This document shows positions 1 through 6,810 of a DNA stretch of 17,442 nucleotides, piece after piece. The stretch lies in contig JAVEWG010000056.1 in NCBI GenBank assembly GCA_034004685.1, positions 1 to 17,442 on the forward strand, in the 5' to 3' direction. Made by a program: the position numbers and the translations under genes. How positions within the stretch are numbered: the first letter of the stretch is position 1; every line of letters starts with the position of its first letter. Under the pieces are notes generated by a model. It worked only from the letters and a program-made list of their open reading frames with translations. It made no database searches and was not told the DNA's origin. The stretch is from JAEUNX01 sp034004685 (GTDB lineage: Bacteria; Pseudomonadota; Gammaproteobacteria; Burkholderiales; Rhodocyclaceae).

Positions 1-210
1 GAGCGGGGCGCCTGGGTGCCCCTGGAGGACAAAGGGGACGTGATCGGCGCGGTGCTGCGCACCCGGGCCGGCGTGGCGCCGGTATTCGTGTCCACCGGCT
101 GGGGGGTGAGTCTGGAGTCGGCGATCCGCTGGGTGATGGCGTGCACGCCAAAGTACCGCCTGCCGGAAACCACCCGCCAGGCTCATCGGCTGGCTTCCGG
201 ACCGGGCTGA
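1..210 (+). CDS. nfi: Endonuclease V, C-terminal part (5' end outside window)
   Basis: This is the last 69 codons of an open frame that enters from the left edge. Endonuclease V (deoxyinosine 3'-endonuclease) cuts DNA near deaminated bases, especially inosine, and starts their repair. The visible part matches the family's C-terminus: a DKG..IG.VLRT strand, a PVFVSTGWGVSLESA segment and the signature YRLPETTR followed by AHRLA (compare YRLPEPTR in E. coli Nfi). The catalytic N-terminal acidic residues lie outside the window and cannot be checked. The stop codon TGA at 208-210 directly abuts the stop of the convergent mscS-type gene. I am confident of the family from the C-terminal signature. 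Confidence 0.88.
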   Translation, partial: ERGAWVPLEDKGDVIGAVLRTRAGVAPVFVSTGWGVSLESAIRWVMACTPKYRLPETTRQAHRLASGPG

Positions 211-1029
211 TCAGCTTGGCTGGTGCAGGACCTGGTGGGGCGCCGGGATCGGCCAGCCGTTGGCGGCGCCCACCTCGGCGATGGCCGTGTTGGTGTCGAA
301 ATAGACCTGCCAGTAGTCCTGATTGTTGCAATGGGGCCGCACCACCAGTTTGGTGCCGGCGCCGTTGAATTCCAGGATCGCCACATCCGGCGCGGGTTCG
401 GCCAGAACCTTGGGGATCTGGGCGACCCGGGCCTGCAACTGGGCAATGGCTTGCTGGGGATTCACGCCGTGGGCGATCTGGGCGGTGAGATCCACCCGGC
501 GGTAGGGGTTGGTGCTGAAGTTGGTGATGTTGTCCCCCAGGATCTTGTTGTTGCCGATCACGGTGCGGAGGTTGTCGGGGGTGTCCACCACCGAGGCGAA
601 CATGCCGATCTCCCGCACCGTGCCGGTCACTCCCGCGGCGGTGATGAAATCCCCTACCCGGATCGGGCGCAGCAGGATCAGGAATACCCCGGCGGCGAAG
701 TTGGCCAGGAGGCCCGACCAGGCCATGCCGATGGCTATCCCGGCGGCGGCGATGAGGGCGGCGAAGGAGGCGGTTTCCACCCCGAACAGGCTCAGCACGG
801 CAATCACCAGGAGCACCCGCAGCAAGACCCCGATGGCCGATTCGATGTACTCGATGAGGGTGGCGTCGAGACCCCGGGTGACCATGGTCCGGCGAGACAG
901 GCCCTTGATGGCGTTGATGGCCCAGCCGCCGATGATCCACAGGGCCAGGGCCCCGAGGATGGTCCAGGCGAAGGGCACGACGTTGGCGAGGACCAGGGTC
1001 CTGATGTTGTCAAAGGTGGCTTCGTTCAT
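211..1029 (-). CDS. Small MscS-family mechanosensitive ion channel
   Basis: This 272-residue inner-membrane channel would open under membrane tension to release osmolytes during hypo-osmotic shock. Three membrane helices are visible, at about residues 17-40, 62-82 and 88-120. The third is the Gly/Ala-rich pore helix (AAAGIAIGMAWSGLLANFAAG region). It is followed by the MscS signature RPIRVGDFI at 121-129 and the beta-domain element NPYRRVDL. The length is close to E. coli MscS (286). I chose the ATG at 1029 because an AGGAT ribosome-binding site lies just upstream and the protein then starts directly before TM1. A longer in-frame ATG at 1092 would add 21 residues unlike the family. It lies downstream of the PIN gene on the same strand and converges on nfi with no spacer. 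Confidence 0.9.
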   Translation of the reverse strand: MNEATFDNIRTLVLANVVPFAWTILGALALWIIGGWAINAIKGLSRRTMVTRGLDATLIEYIESAIGVLLRVLLVIAVLSLFGVETASFAALIAAAGIAIGMAWSGLLANFAAGVFLILLRPIRVGDFITAAGVTGTVREIGMFASVVDTPDNLRTVIGNNKILGDNITNFSTNPYRRVDLTAQIAHGVNPQQAIAQLQARVAQIPKVLAEPAPDVAILEFNGAGTKLVVRPHCNNQDYWQVYFDTNTAIAEVGAANGWPIPAPHQVLHQPS

Positions 1030-1130
1030 GGCGAGATCCTGTCTAGAGGGGGCAACACGTATCAGCATAGTCACCCCCCATGGCTTTTGCATGACGGTGG
1101 CCCCGGTTGTCCCGTCCGGGCAGCGCGGAT

Positions 1131-1574
1131 TCAGGTGGGCAGCCGGTGGATCTGCCAGGCTTCCGGGGTGAAGATGGCGAAGCGGTCCCGCACCAGGCGG
1201 TGGCGGGCCAAACGCAGGAGGGCTTTGTCCCGGGTGAGCAGCGCCGTGGCCTTGCCGTCCCGGGCGATCTCCAGGAATTTCTGGTCGTCCCGATCCCGGC
1301 AGACGGGCAGGGGCGGGGCGTCCGGGGCAGGTTCGGCAGTTAACCGAGTGATGCTCCGGTAGTCGGTCAGGAGGGCCGCCTGGGTTTCCGGCGGGACGGC
1401 GAACTGGCGGTAAGCCAGCACCCGGCTCAGTTCTTCCAGGGCATCAGGACGGGTCAGAAGGATGCAATGGCCCCCGGCGACGTAGGTGGCCAGGCCGGCC
1501 AGGCCGGGGTCGCGGAACATCCACAGGGCGAGGACGGTGTTGGTGTCAAGGACCAGGGGGGAATCGAAACGCAT
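1131..1574 (-). CDS. PIN-domain protein, putative toxin of the COG1569 type
   Basis: This 147-residue protein has a PIN-domain fold. Visible acidic residues fit the PIN metal site: VLDTNTVLALW near the N-terminus, LEELSRVL in the middle, RDRDDQKFLEIA, and LLTRDKALL near the end. PIN proteins of this group are annotated as toxin components of toxin-antitoxin systems and probably act as Mg-dependent ribonucleases. No antitoxin-like gene is visible on either side: phaC is upstream and mscS is downstream. The ATG at 1574 gives the usual PIN N-terminus. A longer frame reaches to 1805 but overlaps phaC antisense to nothing useful and has no PIN similarity. There is no clear Shine-Dalgarno, because the upstream bases are the U-tract of the phaC terminator. 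The family call is solid; a toxin role is an inference. Confidence 0.82.
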   Translation of the reverse strand: MRFDSPLVLDTNTVLALWMFRDPGLAGLATYVAGGHCILLTRPDALEELSRVLAYRQFAVPPETQAALLTDYRSITRLTAEPAPDAPPLPVCRDRDDQKFLEIARDGKATALLTRDKALLRLARHRLVRDRFAIFTPEAWQIHRLPT

Positions 1575-1581
1575 GGGCGTG

Positions 1582-1604
1582 AAAAAGGGGGCCGAAGCCC
1601 CCTT
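1582..1604 (-). terminator. Rho-independent terminator after phaC with UUCG tetraloop
   Basis: Read on the minus strand, a GGGGGC stem (1602-1597) is closed by a TTCG loop and pairs with GCCCCC (1592-1587). Two A-T pairs extend the stem and a run of five T follows (1586-1582). The C(UUCG)G loop is an exceptionally stable tetraloop. It sits 21 bases after the phaC stop and 8 bases before the PIN gene start codon, so PIN expression needs read-through or a start inside this segment. Confidence 0.88.
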
Positions 1605-1624
1605 GTAGCATGGGTGGGCCGGGC

Positions 1625-3448
1625 TCAGGCCGCCTGCTTGGCGTCGGAGCGGATCTTCACGAAGGTGCCGGGGGCGTCCTCCAGCACCTTGAGCTTGCCC
1701 TTGGCGGGATCCCGGGCCTCGGTGAGTTCGGGATCGAAGGCGGTGACCCAGGCCTGCCAGTCCACCCACCAGGAGCCGGGCTGTTGCTGTACGCCCTGGA
1801 ACCATTCATCGGCGGTGGCGGGCAGCTTGGCCGCCGGGTTGAGCCAGTAGCCATACTTGTTGGCGGAGGGCGGATTGACGACCCCGGCGATGTGGCCGGA
1901 GCCCCCCAGGACAAAGCGTACCGGACCCCCCACGTTGAGGGCGCCCAGGTAGGTGCTCTTCCACGGGGCGATGTGATCCTCGATGGTGGAAATGAAATAA
2001 ACGGGGATCTTGATCTTGGATAGATCGATGGGGACCCCGTCGATCTCGATGCCGCCGGGCACCACCAGCTGGTTCTCCATGTACATCTTGCGCAGGTAGA
2101 AGCTGTGCATGGTGGCGGGCATGCGGGTGGAATCGGAGTTCCAGAACAGCAAATCGAAGGGGAAGGGATCCTTGCCCATCAGATAGTTGTTCACCACGAA
2201 GGACCAGATCAGGTCGTTGGAGCGCAGCATGTTGAAGGTGGTGGCCATTTCTGCCCCTTCCAGATAGCCCCGTTCGAACATCTTCTTTTCCAGGCTGCTG
2301 ACCTGGCCTTCGTCGATGAAGACCCCCAGTTCGCCAGGTTCGGAGAAGTCCAGCATGGTGGTGAAGAAGGTGGCCGAGGCGATGCGCTTTTGCTTCCTGG
2401 CGGCCAGGTAGGCGCAGGTGGTGGCCAGCAGGGTGCCCCCCAGGCAGTAGCCGGCGGCGTTGACTTCCTTCTCGCCGGTCTGCTTTTCGATGGCATCCAG
2501 GGCGGCCAGCACCCCGTCGATCACATAGGAATCGAAGCTCTTCTGGGCCAGCCGCTCATCCGGGTTCACCCAGGAGATCACGAACACCGTGTGGCCTTGC
2601 TCCACGCACCACCGGACGTAGGAATTACTCTCCCGCAGATCCAGGATGTAGAACTTGTTGATCCAGGGCGGCACGATGAGCATGGGCCGCTTGAGCACCT
2701 TTTCGGAGGTGGGGGTGTACTGGATGAGCTGCATCATTTCGGTCTGGAACACCACCTTGCCCGGGGTGGTGGCCACGTTCTTGCCAGCCTCGAAGGCGCT
2801 GGTGTCGGTCATCTTGACCCGCAGGTTGCCGCCGCCGTCTTCCACGTCCCGCAGCAGATTGTTGAGGCCCTTCACCAGGTTCTGGCCGTGGCTCTTGACG
2901 GTTTCCCGGAAGACTTCCGGGTTGGTCATGGCGAAGTTGGACGGGGACAGGGCGTCAATGTACTGGCGAGTATAGAAGTTGACCTTCTTCTGGGACTGGT
3001 CATCCAGGCCTTCCACGCAGCACACCGTATCGTGGATGTGGCGGGCAGTGATCAGGTAGGACTGCTTGATGAAGTCGAACAGGAAGTGGTCTTGCCATTC
3101 CTCGTCCTTGAAGCGCTTGTCGTCCTTGGCGGGGGCCGCCACCGGCACGGCCGGCATGCCGGCAAAGCGCATCATGGAGTGCTGCCACAGGGAGAAGTAG
3201 TCCCACACCAGATTCATCTGGGCCTGGGCCAGCTTGTAGGGGTTGGCCAGCAGCTTGGCCATCATGTCCATGAAGGCCTGGGCCACGCCCAGTTCGTCGG
3301 CGGGCGCGGCGACCCCTTTCTTGAGCTGGCGCTGGATGTGCTCGTTGATCAGCTTGGATGCCCGCTGGGCCACCTCGGAATAGGTCTTGGCGACTTCCTT
3401 GGGGTCCGGCAACTCGGGCTTCTTCGGTTCAGTGGTCGGCGCAGACAT
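1625..3448 (-). CDS. phaC: Class I poly(3-hydroxyalkanoate) synthase
   Basis: PhaC polymerises (R)-3-hydroxyacyl-CoA into polyhydroxyalkanoate on the surface of storage granules. The 607-residue protein has the class I layout: a variable N-terminal domain of about 200 residues, then an alpha/beta hydrolase domain. The synthase box GYCLGG at 333-338 holds nucleophile C335. The other triad residues are D491 (STIEDHIAPW) and H519 (GGSGHIAGVVNPP). The 28-residue D-H spacing is the same as in the Cupriavidus necator enzyme (D480, H508). I chose ATG 3448 because CAGGAG lies about 10 bases upstream. The longer in-frame start at 3679 would add 77 residues that do not look like the family. phaA and phaB are not in the window. 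A strong terminator follows. Confidence 0.97.
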   Translation of the reverse strand: MSAPTTEPKKPELPDPKEVAKTYSEVAQRASKLINEHIQRQLKKGVAAPADELGVAQAFMDMMAKLLANPYKLAQAQMNLVWDYFSLWQHSMMRFAGMPAVPVAAPAKDDKRFKDEEWQDHFLFDFIKQSYLITARHIHDTVCCVEGLDDQSQKKVNFYTRQYIDALSPSNFAMTNPEVFRETVKSHGQNLVKGLNNLLRDVEDGGGNLRVKMTDTSAFEAGKNVATTPGKVVFQTEMMQLIQYTPTSEKVLKRPMLIVPPWINKFYILDLRESNSYVRWCVEQGHTVFVISWVNPDERLAQKSFDSYVIDGVLAALDAIEKQTGEKEVNAAGYCLGGTLLATTCAYLAARKQKRIASATFFTTMLDFSEPGELGVFIDEGQVSSLEKKMFERGYLEGAEMATTFNMLRSNDLIWSFVVNNYLMGKDPFPFDLLFWNSDSTRMPATMHSFYLRKMYMENQLVVPGGIEIDGVPIDLSKIKIPVYFISTIEDHIAPWKSTYLGALNVGGPVRFVLGGSGHIAGVVNPPSANKYGYWLNPAAKLPATADEWFQGVQQQPGSWWVDWQAWVTAFDPELTEARDPAKGKLKVLEDAPGTFVKIRSDAKQAA

Positions 3449-3919
3449 TTTTGTTCTACTCCTGTCTTGGTGTGAGGTTGGACGGCAGGGGGTCACCCAC
3501 TTCCCGGCTCCTCCTGGCGGCAATGGCCGCAGGTGGCCAGGGGCCTCGGGGTGAGCAAGGCACGGCGGGTGTTCAACGCCCGGGGTGCCGGTGGCCAATG
3601 CGGTCTTGTTGCACTGCGGGGTGCGGCAGCGGAGGGCTCCCCACCCGGAGAGCACCATTCTTGCCGGACCAATTCGCAACCCCAGGCCCCGATTTCTCGG
3701 AACGGACGTTCACGGGATGGTAGCACGGGCGGATTGTCCAGTAAGTTGTTGTTGCAATGCAGCGAAGATCGATATGGCCCGGAACTCCCGTTAGAATTCC
3801 GCGTCCTTTCCGACGTCCGGGCGCCCCGTCGGGGCCGCCATGGACCATAATCCGGGCGCGTTGGGTCGTGGATCACGGCCTGCCCGCATCAACTTCCAAC
3901 TGATCGGGGTGATCGATAC
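3449..3919. other. Divergent intergenic region between phaC and the GNAT/carbonic anhydrase gene
   Basis: This 471-bp stretch carries no frame that looks coding. It must hold the promoters of both flanking genes. Near its middle, TGCAATGCA (3753-3761) is two TGCA units one base apart, resembling the TGC-N-GCA type sites reported for the PHA regulator PhaR in other bacteria. That link is only suggestive. A C/G-rich palindromic patch (CCCCGTCGGGG) lies near 3822-3832. I could not identify a convincing sigma-70 promoter on either strand. Confidence 0.4.
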
Positions 3920-5062
3920 ATGGCTGTTTCTCTGCGTATTCTTGGTGCTGACGACAAACAGGCTCTGGACCAGGTCCGGCAGTTTTTCCGCAACTACGCG
4001 GCTTGGCTGGGGGTGGATCTTTCCTATCAGAATTTCGGCGAAGAGATGGAGTCTCTGCCCGGGGCTTACGGGGCGCCCGCCGGGCGTCTGTTCTATGCCG
4101 AGGTAGATGGCCGGCCCGCCGGTTGCGTGGGGGTGCGGCCTTCCTCCGATGGGGTCTGCGAGATCAAGCGGCTCTACGTGGACCCGGAATTCCGGGGGCT
4201 GAAAGTGGGGCGGGAGCTGGCCATGGCCGCCATCAAGACCGCCAAGACCCTGGGCTACCGCAAGGCCCTGGTGGACACCTTGCCCGCCATGCGGATCGCC
4301 GTGCGGCTCTATCGGGAACTGGGCTTCACCGAGACGCCGGCCTACTATCCCACCGCTGTCGAGGGCACCATGTTCCTGGCCCTGGATCTGGAGAACTGGT
4401 CGGCCGAGGAGATCGACAGCCAGCAGCTCCACCATCTTTTCGACTACAACCAGGCCTGGTCCCGGCGCATGACCCAGGTGGACCCGGCCTTCTTCGAGAA
4501 GCTGTCCCATCTCCAGTCCCCGGAGTACCTTTGGATCGGCTGCTCCGACTCCCGGGTGCCCGCCAACGAAATCGTCGGCCTCCTGCCTGGCGAGGTGTTT
4601 GTCCACCGCAACGTGGCCAACGTGGTGGTACACACCGATCTCAACTGCTTGTCGGTGGTGCAGTACGCGGTGGATGTGCTCAAGGTCAAGCACATCATGG
4701 TGGTCGGCCACTATGGCTGCGGCGGGGTGAGGGCGGTGCTGGAGCAGGCCCGGGTGGGCCTGGCCGACCTGTGGCTGCGCCATGTGCATGACGTGCGGGT
4801 CAAGCACCAGGCGCGCCTCGACATCCTGGCCCCGGCGCAGCGCTTGGACTACCTGTGCGAGTTCAATGCCCTGGAACAGGTGGTCAACGTGTGCCAGACC
4901 ATGGTGGTGCAGGATGCCTGGCGGCGCGGTCAGAAGCTCACCGTTCATGCCTGGGCCTACGGCCTGAAGGATGGCCTGCTACGGGATCTGGGCCTGACGG
5001 TGAACCGGTCCGAGGAGTTGATTCCCCGCTACCGGGCCGCCCTCGAAGCCCTGATGCCCTGA
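3920..5062 (+). CDS. Fusion of GNAT N-acetyltransferase and type II beta-carbonic anhydrase
   Basis: One 380-residue frame joins two enzymes. Residues 1-156 are a GNAT acetyltransferase with the motif A region RLYVDPEFRGLKVG (84-97); the usual RxxGxG reads R92-G-L-K-V-G97, so the middle glycine is lysine. Residues 165-380 are a complete beta-carbonic anhydrase close to E. coli Can, interconverting CO2 and bicarbonate. Zinc ligands are C208, D210, H264 and C267, with R212 as partner of D210. W205, R230 and Y347 fall exactly where W39, R64 and Y181 form the inhibitory bicarbonate site of the H. influenzae/E. coli enzymes, so allosteric control by bicarbonate is expected. The acetyl acceptor is unknown. 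No stop, frameshift or internal ribosome-binding site separates the halves. It heads a plus-strand gene run and is divergent from phaC. Confidence 0.93.
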   Translation: MAVSLRILGADDKQALDQVRQFFRNYAAWLGVDLSYQNFGEEMESLPGAYGAPAGRLFYAEVDGRPAGCVGVRPSSDGVCEIKRLYVDPEFRGLKVGRELAMAAIKTAKTLGYRKALVDTLPAMRIAVRLYRELGFTETPAYYPTAVEGTMFLALDLENWSAEEIDSQQLHHLFDYNQAWSRRMTQVDPAFFEKLSHLQSPEYLWIGCSDSRVPANEIVGLLPGEVFVHRNVANVVVHTDLNCLSVVQYAVDVLKVKHIMVVGHYGCGGVRAVLEQARVGLADLWLRHVHDVRVKHQARLDILAPAQRLDYLCEFNALEQVVNVCQTMVVQDAWRRGQKLTVHAWAYGLKDGLLRDLGLTVNRSEELIPRYRAALEALMP

Positions 5063-5083
5063 CCCACCAGGAGAAGATCCGCC

Positions 5084-5698
5084 ATGCCCAGCGCGTCCCC
5101 GGCTCCCATCGATTTCTATTTTGATTTCTCCTCCCCCTACGGCTACCTGGCAGCGGAGAGGATCGATGGCCTGGCCGCCCGTTACGGTCGCGCCGTGGCG
5201 TGGCATCCCGTCCTGCTGGGGGTGGTGTTCAAGGCTGTGGGCACCGCGCCCTTGCCCACCATTCCGGTCAAGGGTCCGTACAGCCTCCACGACTTCAAGC
5301 GCAGCGCCCGCTTTCTGGGGGTGCCCTACGTCCATCCTGGCCGCTTCCCCATCGCCACCCAGAACGCCGGGCGGGCCTTCACCTGGCTGGCCCGGCGCTC
5401 CGCCGCCCTGGCCCGGGAATTCGCCCTGGAAACCTTCCGGGCCTACTTCACTGCCGACCGGGATATCTCGGACCTGGGGGTGGTGCTGGAGGTCGCCGCC
5501 AGCCTGGGGGTGGATCGGGACGAACTGTCCGTGGCGGTGGCGGACGAAGGGGTGAAAGCCCGCTTCAAGGCCGACGTGGAGGCGGCCCTGGCCCGGGGGG
5601 TGTTCGGTTCCCCCTTCTTCATCGTGGATGGGGAGCCTTTCTGGGGCGCCGACCGCTTGCCCCAGTTGGAAAAATGGCTGGCGGAAGGGGGGTTCTGA
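5084..5698 (+). CDS. DsbA-fold 2-hydroxychromene-2-carboxylate isomerase family protein
   Basis: This 204-residue protein belongs to the kappa-GST/DsbA-like HCCA isomerase family. The N-terminus reads IDFYFDFSSPYGYLA; the serine just before proline (S17) matches the glutathione-activating serine of the family. The thioredoxin-fold cis-proline loop is visible as GVFGSPFFIVDGEPFWGADRL near 170-190. The characterised member isomerises a naphthalene-pathway intermediate using glutathione, but no aromatic-degradation genes surround this copy. A general glutathione-dependent isomerase or transferase is therefore as likely. AGGAG lies about 10 bases before the ATG, 21 bases after the fusion gene. 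The next gene begins 2 bases after its stop, so the two are probably cotranslated. Confidence 0.88.
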   Translation: MPSASPAPIDFYFDFSSPYGYLAAERIDGLAARYGRAVAWHPVLLGVVFKAVGTAPLPTIPVKGPYSLHDFKRSARFLGVPYVHPGRFPIATQNAGRAFTWLARRSAALAREFALETFRAYFTADRDISDLGVVLEVAASLGVDRDELSVAVADEGVKARFKADVEAALARGVFGSPFFIVDGEPFWGADRLPQLEKWLAEGGF

Positions 5699-5700
5699 GC

Positions 5701-6291
5701 ATGACCATCAAGCGCCTGTGCGTCTTTTGCGGTTCCCGCTCCGGAGGGGGGGCCGCCTATGCCGAGGCCGCCCGTAACCTGGGAACCCTGCTGGCCGAGC
5801 GGCGGATCGAGCTGGTCTATGGCGGGGGCAAGGTGGGTCTCATGGGGGTGCTGGCCAATGCCTGCCTGGCCGCCGGGGGAACGGTGGTGGGGGTGATTCC
5901 CCGGGTCCTGATGGACTGGGAGGTGGGCCACGAGGGCCTGACCCGCCTGGAAATCGTGGACTCCATGCACACCCGCAAGGCCCGCATGGCGGATCTGGCG
6001 GATGGCTTCATGGCCCTGCCGGGGGGGATGGGGACCTTCGAAGAGCTGTTCGAGATCCTCACCTGGGCCCAGCTGGGTTTCCACGCCAAGCCCGTGGCCC
6101 TGCTGAACGTGGACGGCTACTACGGGCCCCTGATCCAGATGCTGGAGCGGGGCGTGGCGGAGGGCTTCATGAAGCCGGAGAATCTGGGGCTGCTGCGCCA
6201 TGGGGACAACCTGTTCAACTTGCTGCGGGAGATGGGCCAGCATCACCCGCCCACGGTGGCCCGCCGGATCAAGGATGAACGGCAGCTGTAG
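5701..6291 (+). CDS. LOG family protein (TIGR00730 type nucleotide phosphoribohydrolase)
   Basis: This 196-residue Rossmann-fold protein belongs to the Lonely Guy family, which hydrolyses nucleoside 5'-monophosphates (cytokinin ribotides in plants, AMP or related nucleotides in bacteria) to base and ribose phosphate. The family marks are clear: N-terminal VCVFCGS-like strand (CVFCGSRSG), VYGGGKVGLMG at 39-49, MHTRKARM at 89-96, and the catalytic PGGMGTFEE at 107-115. The length is normal for the bacterial family. AAGGGGGG overlapping the end of the upstream gene serves as ribosome-binding site. The start sits 2 bases past the previous stop, which suggests translational coupling. The true substrate cannot be read from sequence. 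Confidence 0.92.
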   Translation: MTIKRLCVFCGSRSGGGAAYAEAARNLGTLLAERRIELVYGGGKVGLMGVLANACLAAGGTVVGVIPRVLMDWEVGHEGLTRLEIVDSMHTRKARMADLADGFMALPGGMGTFEELFEILTWAQLGFHAKPVALLNVDGYYGPLIQMLERGVAEGFMKPENLGLLRHGDNLFNLLREMGQHHPPTVARRIKDERQL

Positions 6292-6355
6292 TTTCTGGTC
6301 AGAAAATCAATCGGGCCGCTGTGCCGGCCCGGGCTCAAGACTTTTCCCGTTCGCC

Positions 6356-6571
6356 ATGACCCCATCTCCCTGCATCCAGATCTGTCGCATTGATCCAGGC
6401 ACCGGCTGGTGCGAGGGCTGTTATCGCACCATCGCGGAGATCACCGCCTGGTCGGCGGCGCCGGAGGCCCAGCGACAGGCGATCCTGGCCCGGGTGGCGG
6501 AGCGCTCGGGCAGCGATACCCTTGCCCTTGGCCGCACCCGGCGGTGTGGGGAGGCGAGCCCCCGTGGATGA
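6356..6571 (+). CDS. DUF1289 small cysteine protein, first copy
   Basis: This 71-residue protein carries the DUF1289 pattern near its N-terminus: SPCIQICRIDPGTGWCEGCYRTIAEITAW with C6, C10, C19 and C22. The four cysteines suggest a bound metal, although the family has no agreed function. The typical C-terminal helix, with alternating Ala/Arg and ending LARVAER, follows. The ATG at 6356 gives the standard short N-terminus; the ribosome-binding site is poor. Its last 8 bases overlap the start of a second DUF1289 gene. It follows the LOG gene by 64 bases, a spacer that includes the small inverted repeat TTTCTG-GT-CAGAAA (6292-6305). Confidence 0.82.
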   Translation: MTPSPCIQICRIDPGTGWCEGCYRTIAEITAWSAAPEAQRQAILARVAERSGSDTLALGRTRRCGEASPRG

Positions 6572-6743
6572 TGAATCGCCCTGCATTGGCGTGTGCCAGA
6601 TTGACGAATCCGGCTATTGCCTGGGTTGCGGCCGGTCCGCCGACGAAATTTTTGGCGAGACCGCCAGTCCGCCACCGCCCGTCGAGGGCGAGTCCCGAAT
6701 CCCGGATCAACAGACCCTGGCTCCGGGGTCCCTCGGCGGCTGA
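6564..6743 (+). CDS. DUF1289 small cysteine protein, second copy, overlapping
   Basis: This 59-residue frame begins with GTG at 6564, inside the end of the first copy, with GGGGAGG just upstream as ribosome-binding site. The N-terminal half is a textbook DUF1289 motif (ESPCIGVCQIDESGYCLGC, then GRSADEI) with C7, C11, C19 and C22. After DEI the usual tryptophan and alanine-rich helix are missing, replaced by a proline-rich tail (ETASPPPPVEGES). The tail may be diverged or the result of an old frameshift; I could not find a convincing alternative frame. The two copies share cysteine spacing except for one extra residue between the pairs in the first. Function unknown. Confidence 0.72.
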   Translation: MDDESPCIGVCQIDESGYCLGCGRSADEIFGETASPPPPVEGESRIPDQQTLAPGSLGG

Positions 6744-6757
6744 TGGGCGGGCTCCTG

Positions 6758-6795
6758 GCGATTTGTAACCGAACTTCGGTATAGTTGTTACAAAT
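6758..6795 (+). promoter_or_regulatory. Candidate rapZ promoter with 9-bp inverted repeat operator
   Basis: ATTTGTAAC (6761-6769) and GTTACAAAT (6787-6795) form a perfect 9-bp inverted repeat with half-site centres 26 bp apart. Between them lie a short palindrome CCGAA-C-TTCGG (6769-6779) and TATAGT (6780-6785), a good -10 hexamer 26 bases before the rapZ ATG. No strong -35 is seen. If TATAGT is the -10 element, one half-site covers the -35 zone and the other the transcription start, a typical repressor layout. The cognate regulator is not identified. Confidence 0.45.
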
Positions 6796-6810
6796 TCAAG
6801 GCGGCCTTCC

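Noticed and set aside
223..1362. Long plus-strand open frame of 379 codons
   Set aside because: It is antisense to the MscS channel and PIN gene, is rich in Gly/His/Pro and Asp, and resembles no protein; high GC content creates such frames.
2105..3475. 456-codon plus-strand frame opposite phaC
   Set aside because: It lies wholly antisense to a confidently identified phaC and has a shadow-like composition (His, Gly, Val repeats).
3791..4948. 385-codon minus-strand frame opposite the GNAT/carbonic anhydrase gene
   Set aside because: It is a mirror of the real gene's codons, with no recognisable motif and no ribosome-binding site.
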